A stretch of DNA of 64,000 nt. Origin: Diplolepis rosae. Taxonomy: Eukaryota > Arthropoda > Insecta > Hymenoptera > Diplolepididae. How positions within the stretch are numbered: position 1 is the first letter of the stretch; every line of letters starts with the position of its first letter. Made by a program: the position numbers and the translations under genes. The stretch is taken from the NCBI GenBank assembly GCA_030998225.1, contig JAPYXD010000459.1, positions 744,001-808,000 of the forward strand, in the 5' to 3' direction. The notes beneath the pieces are model-generated. The model did no database searches, was not told the origin of the DNA, and was given only the letters and a program-made list of their open reading frames with translations. This document shows positions 45,060 through 57,075 of this stretch, piece by piece.

Positions 45060-46632
45060 TGATTTGGGCGTATTTTTACAAATTTTTCTTAAAATTTTAT
45101 TAATTTGATCCCCGGAATTACCTTGATTTAATTCTAATGGAAAAATTTGCTGTATCGGTCTAATAAACTCGCCGTTCATGGCAACAAGCCGAAAAACTCT
45201 TACATTACCATCTTTGCCGGGAATAAGTTCCTTCACTCTCGCTAACGGTCAATCTACACGTTTCGAATTATCGCTGCCAATCAATACAATATTTCCTACT
45301 TTAATATCCGTAGAAATCTTCATCTTACCTTTTGAATTGCCAAGCACACCTATTTCTTCGATCTCGTGCAAGAACATTGACGGCATCAGGGGCACACTCT
45401 TTTCATATCCGTCCGATAAGAAAGTTATAGGACGAGAGTTTATGACTGACTCACAATCGGCAAGTGTTGTCATCATTTCTTCATAACGCCTCAATAATCG
45501 TTTAAGTACACCAAGTAGACGCTCTTGAAATCCTCCCCACCAAGGTGCTGATGGAGGATTGAATCTCCATTCAATTTGTTCTATAATCATTCTTTCTGTC
45601 AACCTTTTTAAATCGATTTTCTTTAGTGCGTTATTTAATCCTACATAATTTTTTCCAATATCGCTATAGATTATACTAGTTCTACTCCGACGAGCAATAT
45701 GACGCCGTAATGCCATTAAGAGTGAGGCAACACTTAAGGAACTAGTCAACTCTAAATGTACCGCTCTGTAAATCGCGCAGGTGAAAATACTAATCCATGC
45801 CTTTTGACATCTTTTTAAATAAACAGGACCGGTAAAATCTATACCGATCACTTCAGAAATGGCGGCGTCCCTAATACTATTAAGGGGTAAAGGCGCTACC
45901 TCTGCATTAATTTTTTTTTCTCTGATAAGCAATCCTATTAAATAATGATCAATCGGCAATAAAATAGGATATCTAAAATCAAACAAATCGTCTCGCATTG
46001 AAATCTTTGTTTCTATTCGTATGACACTATGCTTGTCTACGAAAGGAGTAAAATGTTCAATTACTAAAACAAAAGATTTTATTAAACCAGGATCTATTGT
46101 CTTTGCTAATATCTTTCTGTACGGTAAATAATAATATGCTCCGACATTCACCAACTGACCTATTCTTTTACTCACTAGCCAATAGCTCTTGACTAGACCA
46201 CTCCTCAGGTTCTTGCAGTAACAATACAGGTTTCTCCCACCATTTCCTGAACAGAAGCTGTTTGGCTGTGCAGCTTCTGGGCGGCAAGTCGGCTGGATTA
46301 AGGTGTCCAGATATATGCCTCCACTGTTCAAAATCAGTCAATTTTTTTATTCCTTCCACTCTATTTTCAACGAATACACTCCAATAACCTTCTCTATGTA
46401 TCCGAGCGACTACCGTAGATGAATCAGACCAATAATAAACTTTCACATTTTTCAAACTCAATGTTTCTAAAATATTTGATGTTAATCTCGCGCCAATAGT
46501 AGCAGCAAATAATTTGAATCGCGGAATACTAGCTTGCATATTCGACTTATTTTCCGAAGGAGCAACGCGAGGTTTAGCTCGCACGAAACATTCTTTTACT
46601 TCAGATGTAGTCTTTACTCGAGCGAATGTCAC
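45060..46632 (-). pseudogene. BEL/Pao RNase H and integrase
   Basis: 46168-46632 is the RNase H-like connection region (RFKLFAATIGARL, VYYWSDSSTVVARI, WRHISGHLNPADLP). It overlaps by frameshift with 45249-46331, a 360-codon integrase frame. In that frame all three catalytic acids are present: the first D in VIGIDFTGP, the second in IIYSDIGKN, and the E in WWGGFQERLLG, a phrase typical of BEL/Pao integrases. The conserved tail with NSRPITFLSD and VGNIVLIGSDN (DUF5641-type) follows, and the frame runs to about 45060 after a stop. The integrase is the best-preserved part of the element, but the missing start and frameshift make it non-functional. Confidence 0.9.
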
Positions 46633-46639
46633 AGCCGCG

Positions 46640-47900
46640 TAGGCTACTTAACTAGCGTCACAAAATGTGTGCAAAGTAACATCATGAGTATCAGTAATTA
46701 ATCCTAATATACAACGAGGGATTTTAACTTCCTTGAGATATTTCAGATCGTCAACCCATTTTAAAAATCGTTCTTTTATACTTTCGTTTACTTACACGTC
46801 CCATGTGAACTTAGCGTTCCAAGCCTCTTGCAATAAAACTTTAGGGCCGAGAGAAACCGGAAAAACGAAACCAAGCAGGTCAAAATTACGGTGAGTTTAC
46901 GACAAAATCTTTCTCTTCGCTATCTTGCTCAAATCGAAATCACACATGTCTATTGATTTTAAGAAAAGCATATTTGATTGTTCATCCCACAGGATACCCA
47001 AGGACTTTGGTCGGATTGTCGGAGATGTCATCATTGGTGTACTCCTACCCACGGAGATCAAAACCACGTGACTCCATCGCCGTTTTAGCTTCACATATAA
47101 ATTCATTCAACTCACCAACTTCATTTAAACTAGCCGCGCAATTGTCGATATATAAACTTTCTTTCAACTTCGAAACATAATTCTTAGGAAATTCACGTTT
47201 ACATCGGTCGCTGATTCGATAAACTTATCTAAGTGAGAGCTGATAATAGCACCTAAAATAAAAGGACTACAACTGACTCCAAAGACTACTCTACAGTGTC
47301 TGAATGTGATCAAATTACAATGCACGTCATATCATAAAAAATTTTAAAAATCTCTATCCCTTTTGTCGATGTTGATTTGTAAAAACGCCTTCTTTATATC
47401 AGAAATGACGCCAATATTACCTTCTCTGAAACGCAATAGGATAGACGACACAAGCTCGGTGAGGTTTGGACCCTTGTGGAGGCATTTATTCAACGAATTC
47501 CTTGGCCGAGGCGTCGAAAACGGGTCTTATTGTCATCGAATTTTCCTTAAAGACCGGCCTGTGTGGCACGTAATGACCACAGCTGCTCTCTTCCTCTCGG
47601 GGCACTCGCTCCATAATCCCATCTGCCAACCATTCGTCGAATATTCTGCTGTAGTCTTCACATTTTTCTAATCCTTTTAGACTTTTTTTGGTAGACTGTA
47701 GCCGTCGAAGTGTCAAAAATGTATTATCCTTCAACACAGGATGGCACTAGACCCACGGCAGCTTCACTTCATAGAAACCATCTGCATTTACTTTCACTGT
47801 CTCTAGAAAATTTTTCTTCATTTCTTCGTCACGTTCGCGCTGAGGTTTTGCTCTATAGGGTCCTCAATGCCCAGTAAATCGAGGGACCAAGAATCTTTAA
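46640..47900 (-). pseudogene. BEL/Pao reverse transcriptase, degraded
   Basis: The RT start is 47486-47737 (FDEWLADGIMERVPREEESSCGHYVPHRPV, then IRPVFDASAKE), typical of BEL/Pao RT. Later blocks are scattered over frames down to about 46800. The active site reads YIDN (47141-47152) where BEL/Pao elements have Y-V-D-D, so one catalytic Asp is lost; the following LNEVGELNEFICEAKTAM matches the family. Several stops are present. Confidence 0.8.
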
Positions 47901-48840
47901 TATTTTCACTCCGGGTGAACATATTGACAGCACATAAGATCGAACTTTCTTCTTCTTTTTCTTCTCTGTTCACTGCTGGAATCTTTTGCATAAGTGTCCT
48001 TCTTAAGTAAGTTTCTACCGCAGTTAATCCTCAATTCAAATTATGTCGCCGACCCGTGAGTAAGTTTTCGGTAATATTAGCACCAATGAGAACAGCAACA
48101 GATTTTTCTTCACTACAAATACCTGTTAGCTTTACATATAATACCTTCATCTAACACTTCAAAAGTGCATAAATAACTTTCATCTGGATTAGCTAATCTA
48201 ATTAGATACTTCGCATGAGTCGTGATTTCAGACTCCTTACCACTGAAAAGAAGCTTTATTTTCTGCTGAGCAATAGGCACATATTTCATTTTTTAGCAGC
48301 TCTTCTTGTCACGTATGATCGCTGCGAACCCGTATCGATAACGGTACAGACAACCATTTCACTACTACTTTACTACAATCTTTAGAGCGATGTCCTACCT
48401 TCACACAATTGAAGCACGCATGTCAAATTTTTCATTATGGTTTGCCTCTCAGCCAAAGACGTTTGCTTCGCTTTGTCACAATTTCCGTTGCTATGATCTT
48501 CTTTATCGCAGAATATACATGAGGGAGCCCTATTTCTTGCAACAAGTAAATTTCTAGCACTCGGCACTTGTTTCGATTGGGACTGCGAGTTATTTCCTTT
48601 CGTCTTCGCAGGCGATTTTGCGAACCGATTCACTCCATCCCCATGCTCTTAACGTATCTTCAGGTAGGCAAAATTTTATTAGCGGGTATAATAACGCCGC
48701 GCATTTGTCTGAAGCCATGCCCGGACTCTCTAGTGCTCTTAGCCGTGACTCAATTTTGCTATATAAAGAAGACAACGGAATAGACTTGGCCGACTTTTGA
48801 GCATTTTGAGGCATCAACTGTATTACTCTCGCACATAAAC
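47900..48840 (-). pseudogene. BEL/Pao gag zinc knuckle and aspartic protease
   Basis: 48590-48817 reads like the end of a BEL/Pao gag (SLYSKIESRLRALESPGM, LPEDTLRAW). 48382-48633 includes a zinc knuckle of pattern C-x2-C-x4-H-x4-C (CIFCDKEDHSNGNC). A protease active site, VIDTGSQRSYV, is in frame at 48325-48336 (DTGS codons), and the RT-proximal linker (EKEEESSILCAVNMF, SWSLDLLGIEDP) follows. Stops separate these pieces. Order and strand agree with the RT and integrase downstream, so this is one element. Confidence 0.8.
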
Positions 48841-49035
48841 TTCAATCTGCAAGTCGTCTCACCCAAGAAGACTCTTTAAACTCGCAATCACCTTGTCATT
48901 ATTTTCCCTAAAAGGCGTTTAACAATTCACTAATTCATCAGCACGAGATCCCGGAACCATAGCTTGTTTATGGTGCAAGACAGAGCCACTAGGCGATATA
49001 AGGAGATCTTCCTATGGAGAAGGAGATGTGGGGCG

Positions 49036-49106
49036 CCTGTGTAGCTCAGTGCTTAGAGCAGTCGACCGGCAATCAAAAGACCTGGGCTCGAATCCCAGCA
49101 CAGTCG
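49036..49106 (+). ncRNA. tRNA-like sequence, probable SINE head
   Basis: Acceptor halves GCCTGTG and CACAGTC pair at 6 of 7 positions. The D-arm is GCTC...GAGC within TAGCTCAGTGCTTAGAGC (A-box), and the T-arm CTGGG-CTCGAAT-CCCAG is perfect and includes a B-box-like GGCTCGAATCC. The anticodon arm is weak (3 of 5 pairs; loop CCGGCAA). The 3' flank TCGAAAGCGTTTTTTTT is shared with the fragment at 36144-36200, which points to a tRNA-derived SINE rather than a working tRNA gene. Confidence 0.6.
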
Positions 49107-49960
49107 AAAGCGTTTTTTTTCCACAGAAAGATTTTCAAATTCTTTAATATTGAAATTTGTCCACTCTGTTAATTTTGTCAGCTTCGTGGATCGTTTCAAA
49201 AATACTCCTAAACTAAATCCATTCGCGAATATTTCCGTTAAATTTAACCAATTCGAATTTCCCAAAATATCTGAAAAAAGTGTTGTTTCTTGAACAACAT
49301 ATTTCATAAATTTGAAATTGTCGTCTGCTTCGCGCCTCTTTTGCACGGAGTCGAGAGGAATACAATTCTCAATTTCGACTAGATAACCGAAAGCGTAGAA
49401 TCTAAAAATAGCATTGCAAGGAGGAAGCGAGGAGAATAAGGAGAAGTGGGACGAGTCGTTCTCGCGTGCAAGAGCGACGAGGAAGAAACAAGGGTAGTGT
49501 GCGCCGCCGCCTTTTCCTACTCGCTTCTCACAGACAGAAGGTGCTTCTGTAGTTGTGACTGCGTCGGTATCCGATGTGTGCACACTGCCTGAAGCTTGTT
49601 TCCTGATTCAGTGCTTGGGACATCCTCCTCTTCAATGTTTTCCGGTAATGTTTCGGATCCTATTTCCATGTTACGAATTTGATATGTTGATTATAGATTA
49701 TTTCTCCACGATCTGTTCTCCATAGGTCTGTTATTCCGATCTATATTTTCACATGTGTTTTGTTCTGCATTTCTTTCTGCTCGACCCCATTGTCTTCCTG
49801 GCGTGTTGCTCTGCCATGATGATGTATTTAAAGGCTGAGGACGCCTCATTCGATCTTGAGAATCTCCTCCTGGTTATGCTCTCCATAATAGCTGCACCTG
49901 AGCTTGTCTTCCTTGGTGGTTATCCTTTATTTCATCCTTTATTTTTCGTTATTTCTCTCC
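49107..49960. other. SINE body and unassigned sequence
   Basis: A 176-codon minus frame (49053-49583) begins MHTSDTDAVTTTEAPSV and runs through the SINE into the tRNA-like head. Its last 20 residues are translated SINE, so it is not a normal gene. The middle (VQKRREADDNFKFMKYVVQETTLFSDIL) is protein-like, but I recognise no family. Confidence 0.3.
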
Positions 49961-50340
49961 TTCCCTGCTTATATAGATTGGGCCGATCTTGTCGAAATTT
50001 TCTAGCAGTTCTACTAGATCATCGATCCGCGTGATTCCTCGTCCAACGATAGCATACTTAATTTCTTCATTGTAATGCCTGACGAGTTTCTGGATAATTT
50101 CACTATGTGACATACTGGGTCGCAGTTCTTTTGCTTCCCCATATAGGTGGATCGCATATTCTGTCCTTGACCCTCCTCTTCCTCCTGAATGTGTTCCAAA
50201 TTCGAGCTCCCGTCTCAGTTCGTGTTGTGCCTGCTAATACCAATATCTTCGTAGGAACTTGTTTAAGACCATTTGAAACCTGCTCACTTTATCCTTGATA
50301 ATTTGCCATCAGTCTCCAGGTGGTCCTACCAAGGATCTCT
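49960..50340 (-). pseudogene. Gypsy-type gag relic
   Basis: On the minus strand, with at least one in-frame stop near its start, the sequence reads KDKVSRFQMVLNKFLRRYWY then QAQHELRRELEFGTHSGG, then RTEYAIHLYGEAKELRP and IIQKLVRHYNEEIKYAIVG, ending DDLVELLENFDKIGPI. This is the layout of a retrotransposon gag capsid domain: the F-L-x-R-Y/F...E...R segment, a spacer, and a C-terminal helical part. No pol follows on this strand; the BEL/Pao gag further on is a different family. It is a separate Gypsy fragment. Confidence 0.6.
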
Positions 50341-50344
50341 CGAT

Positions 50345-51953
50345 GAGGTAGTGCGTGTCACTGTCTCTAGGTTTTATCGTCTCTCAATATTGTTTTAATT
50401 GGTTGATATATCGAATGGGACTTGTATCTCCTCAGCACTCGGAGAGTATGTGTTTAAGGCAGCGGCCTGCTTTAGAAGGCCGAAATTCACTGCTTTTTGC
50501 AAAGCGTTTTTGGAAGGGAAATAAATAACCTAACCAAACACAGTTTATTTTAGTACTCTCTAAATCCAAAACAGTGGATTACACTTATAAACTAGTGATT
50601 TTATTGTAAAAATTCATCGTACTGCAGTCGTGTTTGATTTTTTTTTCTGTTCGTTTCACATAATCTAGTCATATAAATTCTGTAAGTTTAATAAATTCGT
50701 GATACAAAATTTGTTCTTGATTAATTTTTAATTACTTTTTTCTTTTTCACTCAAGTTTTCAAAACTTAATTCATTTCAGGAAAATTTAAACAACAAAATT
50801 CTTGATAATTGTATTAGATAAAATTTGAAAAATCAACACAGAATTTAGATTGCACATAAATTTATCAGGGACAATAATAATTTGGAAATCGCAATTGTAA
50901 AATCCACAGTTTAAAAATATACAACACAGAAAATAAAAAAACCTTCTTTGAAATGTTTTTACACTAGATGCTTTTTGATAATAATGCAATTTTTTAATGT
51001 ACATTTCAAACTTTATTTTCATTAAACTCCATACGTACTTATAATAAGAATGTATACTAAATATTAATTAATAATTATATTATATATATCAACAATCATA
51101 ATTATAATAATTTGTTAATCAATTGTATTAATTTAAAAAAATATTTTATGAATAATTTATGAAAAAGTTGATTTATTTTTACTTGAGTAAGGCTCCAAAA
51201 ACTTTATTGACAGCACTTACTCTCACAAGCTCTGAATAACTCTTGCAGTCACTATATAAGAAAGTTCCAAATTTTATGTCTGAGGATTGTAAGCGAGTGT
51301 ATGCGTGATTCGACGAAAGCGTATCGTACTATATACAAGTGTAGTTATTCGGTTTGTATATGTAAGGTTATATGTTTAAGTGTATTTCTCATTAAAAATA
51401 TGATTGGCTGCGACTGAATGGTGTGAATGTATGTTATTTGTTTGCTGTTTATGTATGTATGTATCGGATGACTAATGGCAGGCTCGAGGTAAGAATTTTT
51501 TTTTATGTAAGAGAACCATACCATTGCCAGTTGAAATAATACGCCCGATGCTCATTTTACCCAAATACGGTTTGAAGCACCTCAAGCGTCGGTGATATAC
51601 TTATACATTTCATGTTAACCCACTGACGCATGTTGGTGCCCTGTCGTCGATAACGTTTTACTCAACTCCTTACTATTCCCTTTGTAACGCTTATTGTAAT
51701 TCACTTTGGGTGAATTAGGTATATATCAAATTGATTTTACCCGACTAGGATTTAATAGATGTTCAAATTTCCTTATGTCCCAAGTTTAATCGACAGAGTT
51801 GAGTAAAATTACTTCAACTATTTTTCTCCGTGTAACCATTATATAATAAGTTACTTCAATTTTAACTCATGTCTCAAACCATATGATTCTTGAGGTTTAC
51901 AATCATTATGTAATAATTTACTTCAATTATAATTAATGTTTCAAGCAACATCA
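50345..51953. other. Gene-free stretch
   Basis: AT-rich from 50520. A possible small MITE at 51720-51835 echoes 16195-16315. No supported gene. Confidence 0.4.
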
Positions 51954-52862
51954 CTGTAACGAAATAATAATTTCAGCGATTTCTTGAACCATGCAGAGAA
52001 ATGATCTAACTACCTGCGTCCTTTTCGGGGTTTTCCCCGGGCACTCTATGTTAGTCTCTTGAATGAAAACCAAAGAATTTAAAGTCCTCCTCCCATGGAT
52101 CATAAACAAGTGCGCCAGTTGTCCGGTCGGAGGCACCCCTGTGGAGGCAATTTACGGCTAATTCATCCGAGCTAAGGAGTAAGCTTAAAACCTAAATTCT
52201 GGGGCAAAACACTAAAGTACAATAGAGCCTGAAGACAATCAGGGGGTGGAATTTCCCAATCGAGCTTACACTCAGATCGCCATCCGGACCCCAGATGGTG
52301 GGCCCAAAAGGTTACCCTCTTTCCATCGGTGGAAGCAACGCTCACTCCACTCCAATTTGCAGATGTGTTAGGCCTGATTCTCGATTTTGGATTCTGGTCA
52401 CGAGGGAAGGGGTGATTTTGGAAAGGACAATTACATCTTAATCTTGGAGCTGAAAAGTAGATCGGGGAAAACGGGCCCAGAAGTCAGGTCACGTCGCTGG
52501 AAGATCTTTCCACCTTCGTACGGACCGCTGACGCGCGCGTTAACTTCTTAACCATTCGAAAAGTCCATTCAAGTGTTCAAATTCAGATGTCATTAAATTT
52601 AAGTGTTCGTTTACCCAATATCGGTCACGGTGAGTTGATTCTCAATAGCGGATATCAGTGGACTCATATCTCTCTCTTCAGAGTTCAACAAACGCGAGTG
52701 TGTACCAATGTATGAATAAATCTCCTTTTTAATATATAAATGTCTATATTGTCACTGATTCCCCAATCTTCACAGCGCGAGGCGGTTTTAACCCTAAATA
52801 GGGCAGAGATCCATCAAAATTCATAATATAATATTTACTCTGTACGTTCTAGAACGTAACAG
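51954..52862 (+). repeat. Possible LTR or LTR-derived block
   Basis: GC-richer than its surroundings, from TGTAACGAAATAA to TTCTAGAACGTAACA (TG...CA with the CGTAACA end usual for insect Gypsy LTRs). An AATAAA occurs near 52715. No target duplication is found and there is no second copy in the window, so this is tentative. Confidence 0.3.
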
Positions 52863-53130
52863 GTACAACTAGGGGTAACCCCTTAAACTCATGTTCCTAT
52901 GTATTTCTGTGTGATCACGCCAGAGGTCTTAGACCGCCCTTATACGCGCCCCCATAAGGTTTAAAAGCGCATATGGATCGCGTTTTCGTGATTGACGTTA
53001 AAGGCGTCTCGCACCCCGTCTCTACAGAGAACGTTTTTCTTCTCCTTCTTCATGCTTGTGGCTTCTTGCTAAAACTAGCAAATAGCCATATCACCACATA
53101 TTAAAAATTTTCACAAATAAACATCTCTTC
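52863..53130. other. Gene-free stretch
   Basis: Nothing supported. Confidence 0.4.
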
Positions 53131-53137
53131 TCTTATA

Positions 53138-53894
53138 AAGGGTTTCCCAATAAGGGTGATATGTTTTGAAATTGAAAAAAAACACTGAATATTCATTCGG
53201 AATTGATCGAAATCTTTTTTATTATATTGGATATTTTATGCCATTTATAATTTAAACAATATATCGGCCAAATGTCCCCCGAGACTTGAGCCAAAAATGC
53301 GCCTCATCAGAAAAGATGATTTTTTGATGAAAATTGGGATCATTTTCAATTGATTCCAGAGCCCAATCCGCGAACTCCCGACGCAAACGATGGTCATTAG
53401 GCTTCAGTTCTTGGGCCAGAATCATCTTATAGGGATGCAGGCCAAGATCCAATCGCAAAATACGCCAGGTAGTCATCCTGGACAGGCCCAATTCCTGAGA
53501 TCGGCGTGGCACGGACAATTCACGGTTTTCCTCGATACTGGCCTGTACGGCGGCTATATTCTGTGTAGAACGTGCGGTACGCATATGATTTTTAGGCTTA
53601 GTATCCAATAGAGTAAATTCACTCTCCAACTTATCGATTATTCGACGAATTGAGAGCGCGGATGGAGCAGAATGACGACCATATTTTGCACGATATGCTC
53701 TTTGAACACCGACAAAACTTCTCGAATTTTGATAAAATAATTGAACAATTTCCAAACGTTGTGGAAGCGTGAAACTACTCATGATTAAATGGCAAACCTT
53801 ACTGATGACAACTGACAGCAGACGTCAAAAATTTCAGTTCAAATGAGCCCGATAGGGACATTCAAAATCATATCACCCCTATTGGGAAACCCTT
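53138..53894 (-). mobile_element. Tc1/mariner-superfamily element, C-terminally deleted
   Basis: The inverted ends AAGGGTTTCCCAATA are followed on both sides by GGGTGATATG, with TA outside (53136-53137 and 53895-53896). One uninterrupted frame (53252-53782, 176 codons, minus) starts MSSFTLPQRLEIVQLFYQNS and contains a DUF4817-type HTH (SFVGVQRAYRAKYGRHSAPS), a second HTH (RRSQELGLSRMTTWRILRLDL), and the first catalytic Asp in IIFSDEAHFWL. It then runs into a deletion joint (KSRGTFGRYIV) and stops. The second and third catalytic residues are gone. The intact N-terminal DNA-binding frame, without any stop, is notable. Confidence 0.85.
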
Positions 53895-54189
53895 TAATAG
53901 CATAGTCACAGAAGAAGCAGAGCAGGCAGTCACTTGCACAAAATATCCATGCCAAGCGTCCTCAGCAGCAGAGGAAATTCCATTCCAGCAGTGCAAGCGT
54001 GTAAGGAAAAGGGCAAGGAAATCCCATTATCACAAAATGAGTCCCGGTACACACATGGGCCGACCTCAAGTGAGTGATCAGGGAGATGTAGCTCCTGGGG
54101 AAGCTGAGCCCCGAAAACCAGAGTCTGGGGGACTTAAATAACACCTTATCGAAATACCGGCCGCGGCTAGTCGAGAAAGCAGAGTGCGG

Positions 54190-54497
54190 TCATAGATGTT
54201 TGCACCAGGACTGGTGGTTCCGCTCTAGCACCGCAAACAGATCCTCCCGCGGGACGCCACACTGTACCAAAAAAGGGAGCCGCGAAGCCGATCTGACAAC
54301 GGAGTCAGCCAACTCATTCCCCACGATATCCCCATGCGAAGATACCCAGACGAACCCAACCGACCCGCCAACGTCTCGAATGAGCGAAGCGAGATGGCAG
54401 ATCTTGAAAACAAAAGGTGAGGGACGGAAATATGACAGCCTGTCTCTCAGATGGTACAGGGAGAATAGAGAGTCGGTAAAGATCGACAGAGAACGTT
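54190..54497 (-). pseudogene. LINE RNase H domain (R1/Jockey group), fragment
   Basis: The minus strand is open from SIFTDSLFSLYHLRDRLSYF through SVGFVWVSSHGDIVGNELAD to the tail VLERNHQSWCKHL and a stop at 54190. This is the RNase H found at the end of ORF2 in R1/I/Jockey-group LINEs: TDS with the catalytic Asp, then the VWV-x-SH-x-x-I-x-GNE-x-AD signature. Upstream of 54497 the frame is broken (a VTHEVCRLNVL-like block in another frame). No RT is recognisable. It is a truncated LINE 3' portion. Confidence 0.8.
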
Positions 54498-54499
54498 AA

Positions 54500-56012
54500 G
54501 CCTGCATACTTCATGCGTGACGACATCGACCAATTTCAGCAGACAAATGGAACTTCAGTACCTGTATTACGGACGTATTCGCGTAAGCGGGTATCGTTTA
54601 AATAAATGAGTCAAGAATGTTATTTGAATATTGAATGAAGCCAGAAAAGGATTAAGTCAAGTCGAACAACAACTATTATTTAACGAATGGTCTGTCATGG
54701 CTGTATAGTTTAGCTAGCGAATTCTTGAGTATCTTGTACCTTTCGTATCCAAGCCTCCATGTTCGGTTTAATGTAATTGTAATGTTCACGTCTATGATTT
54801 CTTTGGATGTTCAACATCATATTTGCAACTCCACTACCATACTAATTATTGACATCAACTATATATTTTTCTTATTGTTGGGTAAGGATCTAACGCCCCC
54901 AACTAAAGATGTCTCAACTCGGATAATTTTTAATTGTTATCATCGCTTTTGCTATTGCTTGGTTAGAAATTAGTATTATTAAGGTTATTCCAGCCTTTGT
55001 TGACTGATTTCGCATGTAGCAATCGTTATGACATTCAAGTAAAATAAGCGACTGATTATTGTTGAATTAATTTTTCACATATTTGATGTTTTCAACTCAG
55101 TAAGTTTTTATTCTGTGTCGACCGCAAATACCTATTAAACTTTCATGTCGCGGCATTCGCTTCTTATGAACTCGCACAATTCATGCCTGTAAGGCGACTA
55201 TACTGGAACGCCAGTTGACATCAAGTCGTTCCCCTGACTTGACGTCTGAGTTACGTCATCAGGTTAACTTTTTCCTTAATAAAGTTTATAGCTGTTACCT
55301 GTAATGTTTGTGTTAATTAATGACCTATTTAACACCGTGGGATGTAGGCTTCCCACATCAACGAATAGTCTACACAAACCTGCCAGGTGGTGACCTCTGC
55401 TGATTGACGGCGAAACTAGCGTCCATACTTCTCTGACTAACTAAACGTTATTCGGTGCGTGTTGCTCGCTTGCTCTAGAATAATATTTTTTTCGATTTCC
55501 AAGTGTACCTATTGCCATTCGTTAGGGCAAATCGTATAACAAGCCAAGGCTCTTCGGAATGTGGCTCGGGAGAAGGCTGTGGAAGAACAATGCATAATTG
55601 TCGTGTACTACGTATGCATGCATAATGCATGTGGGCACACAAGTCGTGAGTTTTCTCGCACCAGGGTTGGTGAGAGTGTCATCAAATCAACGCCCTACCC
55701 ATATCGTTCACGCCTCGTGCTGGCGTACCAAATGCAATATTTTTACCTGTATATACCGCCAATGCTAATAATATCATTCAAAAGTGTTGACAGGAATATC
55801 ATTGTAATCTCATCAGCAGTTGTACTCTGTTAGACATTTTCTGTAATCAACGAAATTTTGACACTACATCATATTTACAATACTTATGAGTAAATCTATC
55901 CATAATATTATATAAAATTTACTGAATGTTTCTTAAATTTTCAGAATACTCATCTTGAACTCATGGACCAACAGGACAACGTGACTAAAGTATATTTTAT
56001 ACGCTCGGAAAA
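54500..56012. other. Gene-free stretch
   Basis: Includes the repeat word at 55396-55437 shared with 42597-42642. A 90-codon plus frame at 55561-55833 has no ATG-supported domain. Otherwise nothing. Confidence 0.4.
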
Positions 56013-56215
56013 ATATTTAGTTCTAACAAAATTTAGTTGGATCAGCCAAAAGATTTGCTTTTTATACGATTGACCAAATTTTTGGTTGATTCAAGCCAAG
56101 AATATGTTTTATGTGAAATTTTGGTTGATTTAACCAAATTTTGTTTGACTTGACCAAAAGTCTTATTTTATTTAAAAAAATGGTTTGGTTAGTTCAAGTA
56201 ATTTTTTTTTCTGAT
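56013..56215. mobile_element. MITE of AACCAAA words
   Basis: CTCGGAAAAATATTTAG at the left faces TAATTTTTTTTTCTGA at the right. The interior is repeated TTGGTTGATTC / AACCAAATTTTG words, as in 29038-29185 and the outer element at 32156. It is non-coding. Ends are approximate. Confidence 0.5.
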
Positions 56216-56570
56216 TGTATTCTTGTACGATAACTTTTTTCGTGCACAAAATACCATTCTAGAAAATTTAGGAGATACTGAAATTTAACATACATTGATA
56301 TAGTAAATTTAACTCTTTAATGACATACTTCAAAATGATCCCGTACTTGACACATGGGGTAGAATCTACCCCAGCCACAAAACTTAGAATAAATCAGAAT
56401 TTTATTGATATTTTACTTTGAAAATTTTTTGCTGTATATTTCAAACCTTCTATTATAAACGTAAATAGTTACTGACATCATTTTTTTATTAATAGATACT
56501 TTAAAAATTTATCAAAAAAAATGGTCGATTTTCTGTTTTCTTTTTTTTCATTTTACCATAACTTTTTCAA

Positions 56571-56655
56571 TTTATATATTGCTATATATATATAGTATAG
56601 ATATATATACTATATATATTATTATATATATAGTATAGATATATAGTATATTTAT
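56571..56655. repeat. AT microsatellite with palindromic TATAGTATAGATATA units
   Basis: Runs of ATATAT with interspersed AGTATAG words. The word TATAGTATAGATATA appears twice and its inverse also fits, giving a cruciform-prone tract. Confidence 0.85.
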
Positions 56656-56892
56656 ACTAAAAGGTTCCAACTAAGTATAGATGGAGCCATAGGTACGATT
56701 TTCCATAGGAGTACTGAAGTATACGCGGTCAAAAATGGCCTGGGGTAGATTTGCCCCAGGTGTCATTTAAGGGTTAATACACATGTCAACAAAGTAGTTT
56801 TCGTGAAAAATCAGTGCATAGAATTCCTTAAATTTTGGCAATTATTTGTAACTCAAATAATAACCTAAAATTCTTCGAATGGACTATTCCCC

Positions 56893-57075
56893 ATCGAAAA
56901 ATCCGTCTCCGGATCCGACGCCGGAACCTAATATGATCCTGCGTCGGATCCTACGCTGGAATCTTCGCCGGAACCTACGTCGGAAACGTATTCGGAACCT
57001 ACGTCGGAAAAGTGGTCGGAACCGTTATCGGAATTTGGGACCGGATCCACCGTCGGATCCTATGTGTATCCTGAC
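56893..57075 (+). repeat. Minisatellite of TCGGAWCC words
   Basis: An irregular tandem of 6-12 bp units around CGTCGGATCCTA / CGTCGGAACCTA, including self-complementary GGATCC and TCCGRCGCCGGA. A shorter block of the same words is at 57240-57298. The plus frame across it codes for an Arg/Asn-Leu-rich repeat (RRNLRR), a by-product of the repeat. GC-rich in an AT-rich context. Confidence 0.75.

Noticed and set aside
49053..49583. 176-codon minus frame as a host gene
   Set aside because: Its end is translated through the tRNA-like SINE head, so the frame is at least partly fortuitous; no family is recognised.
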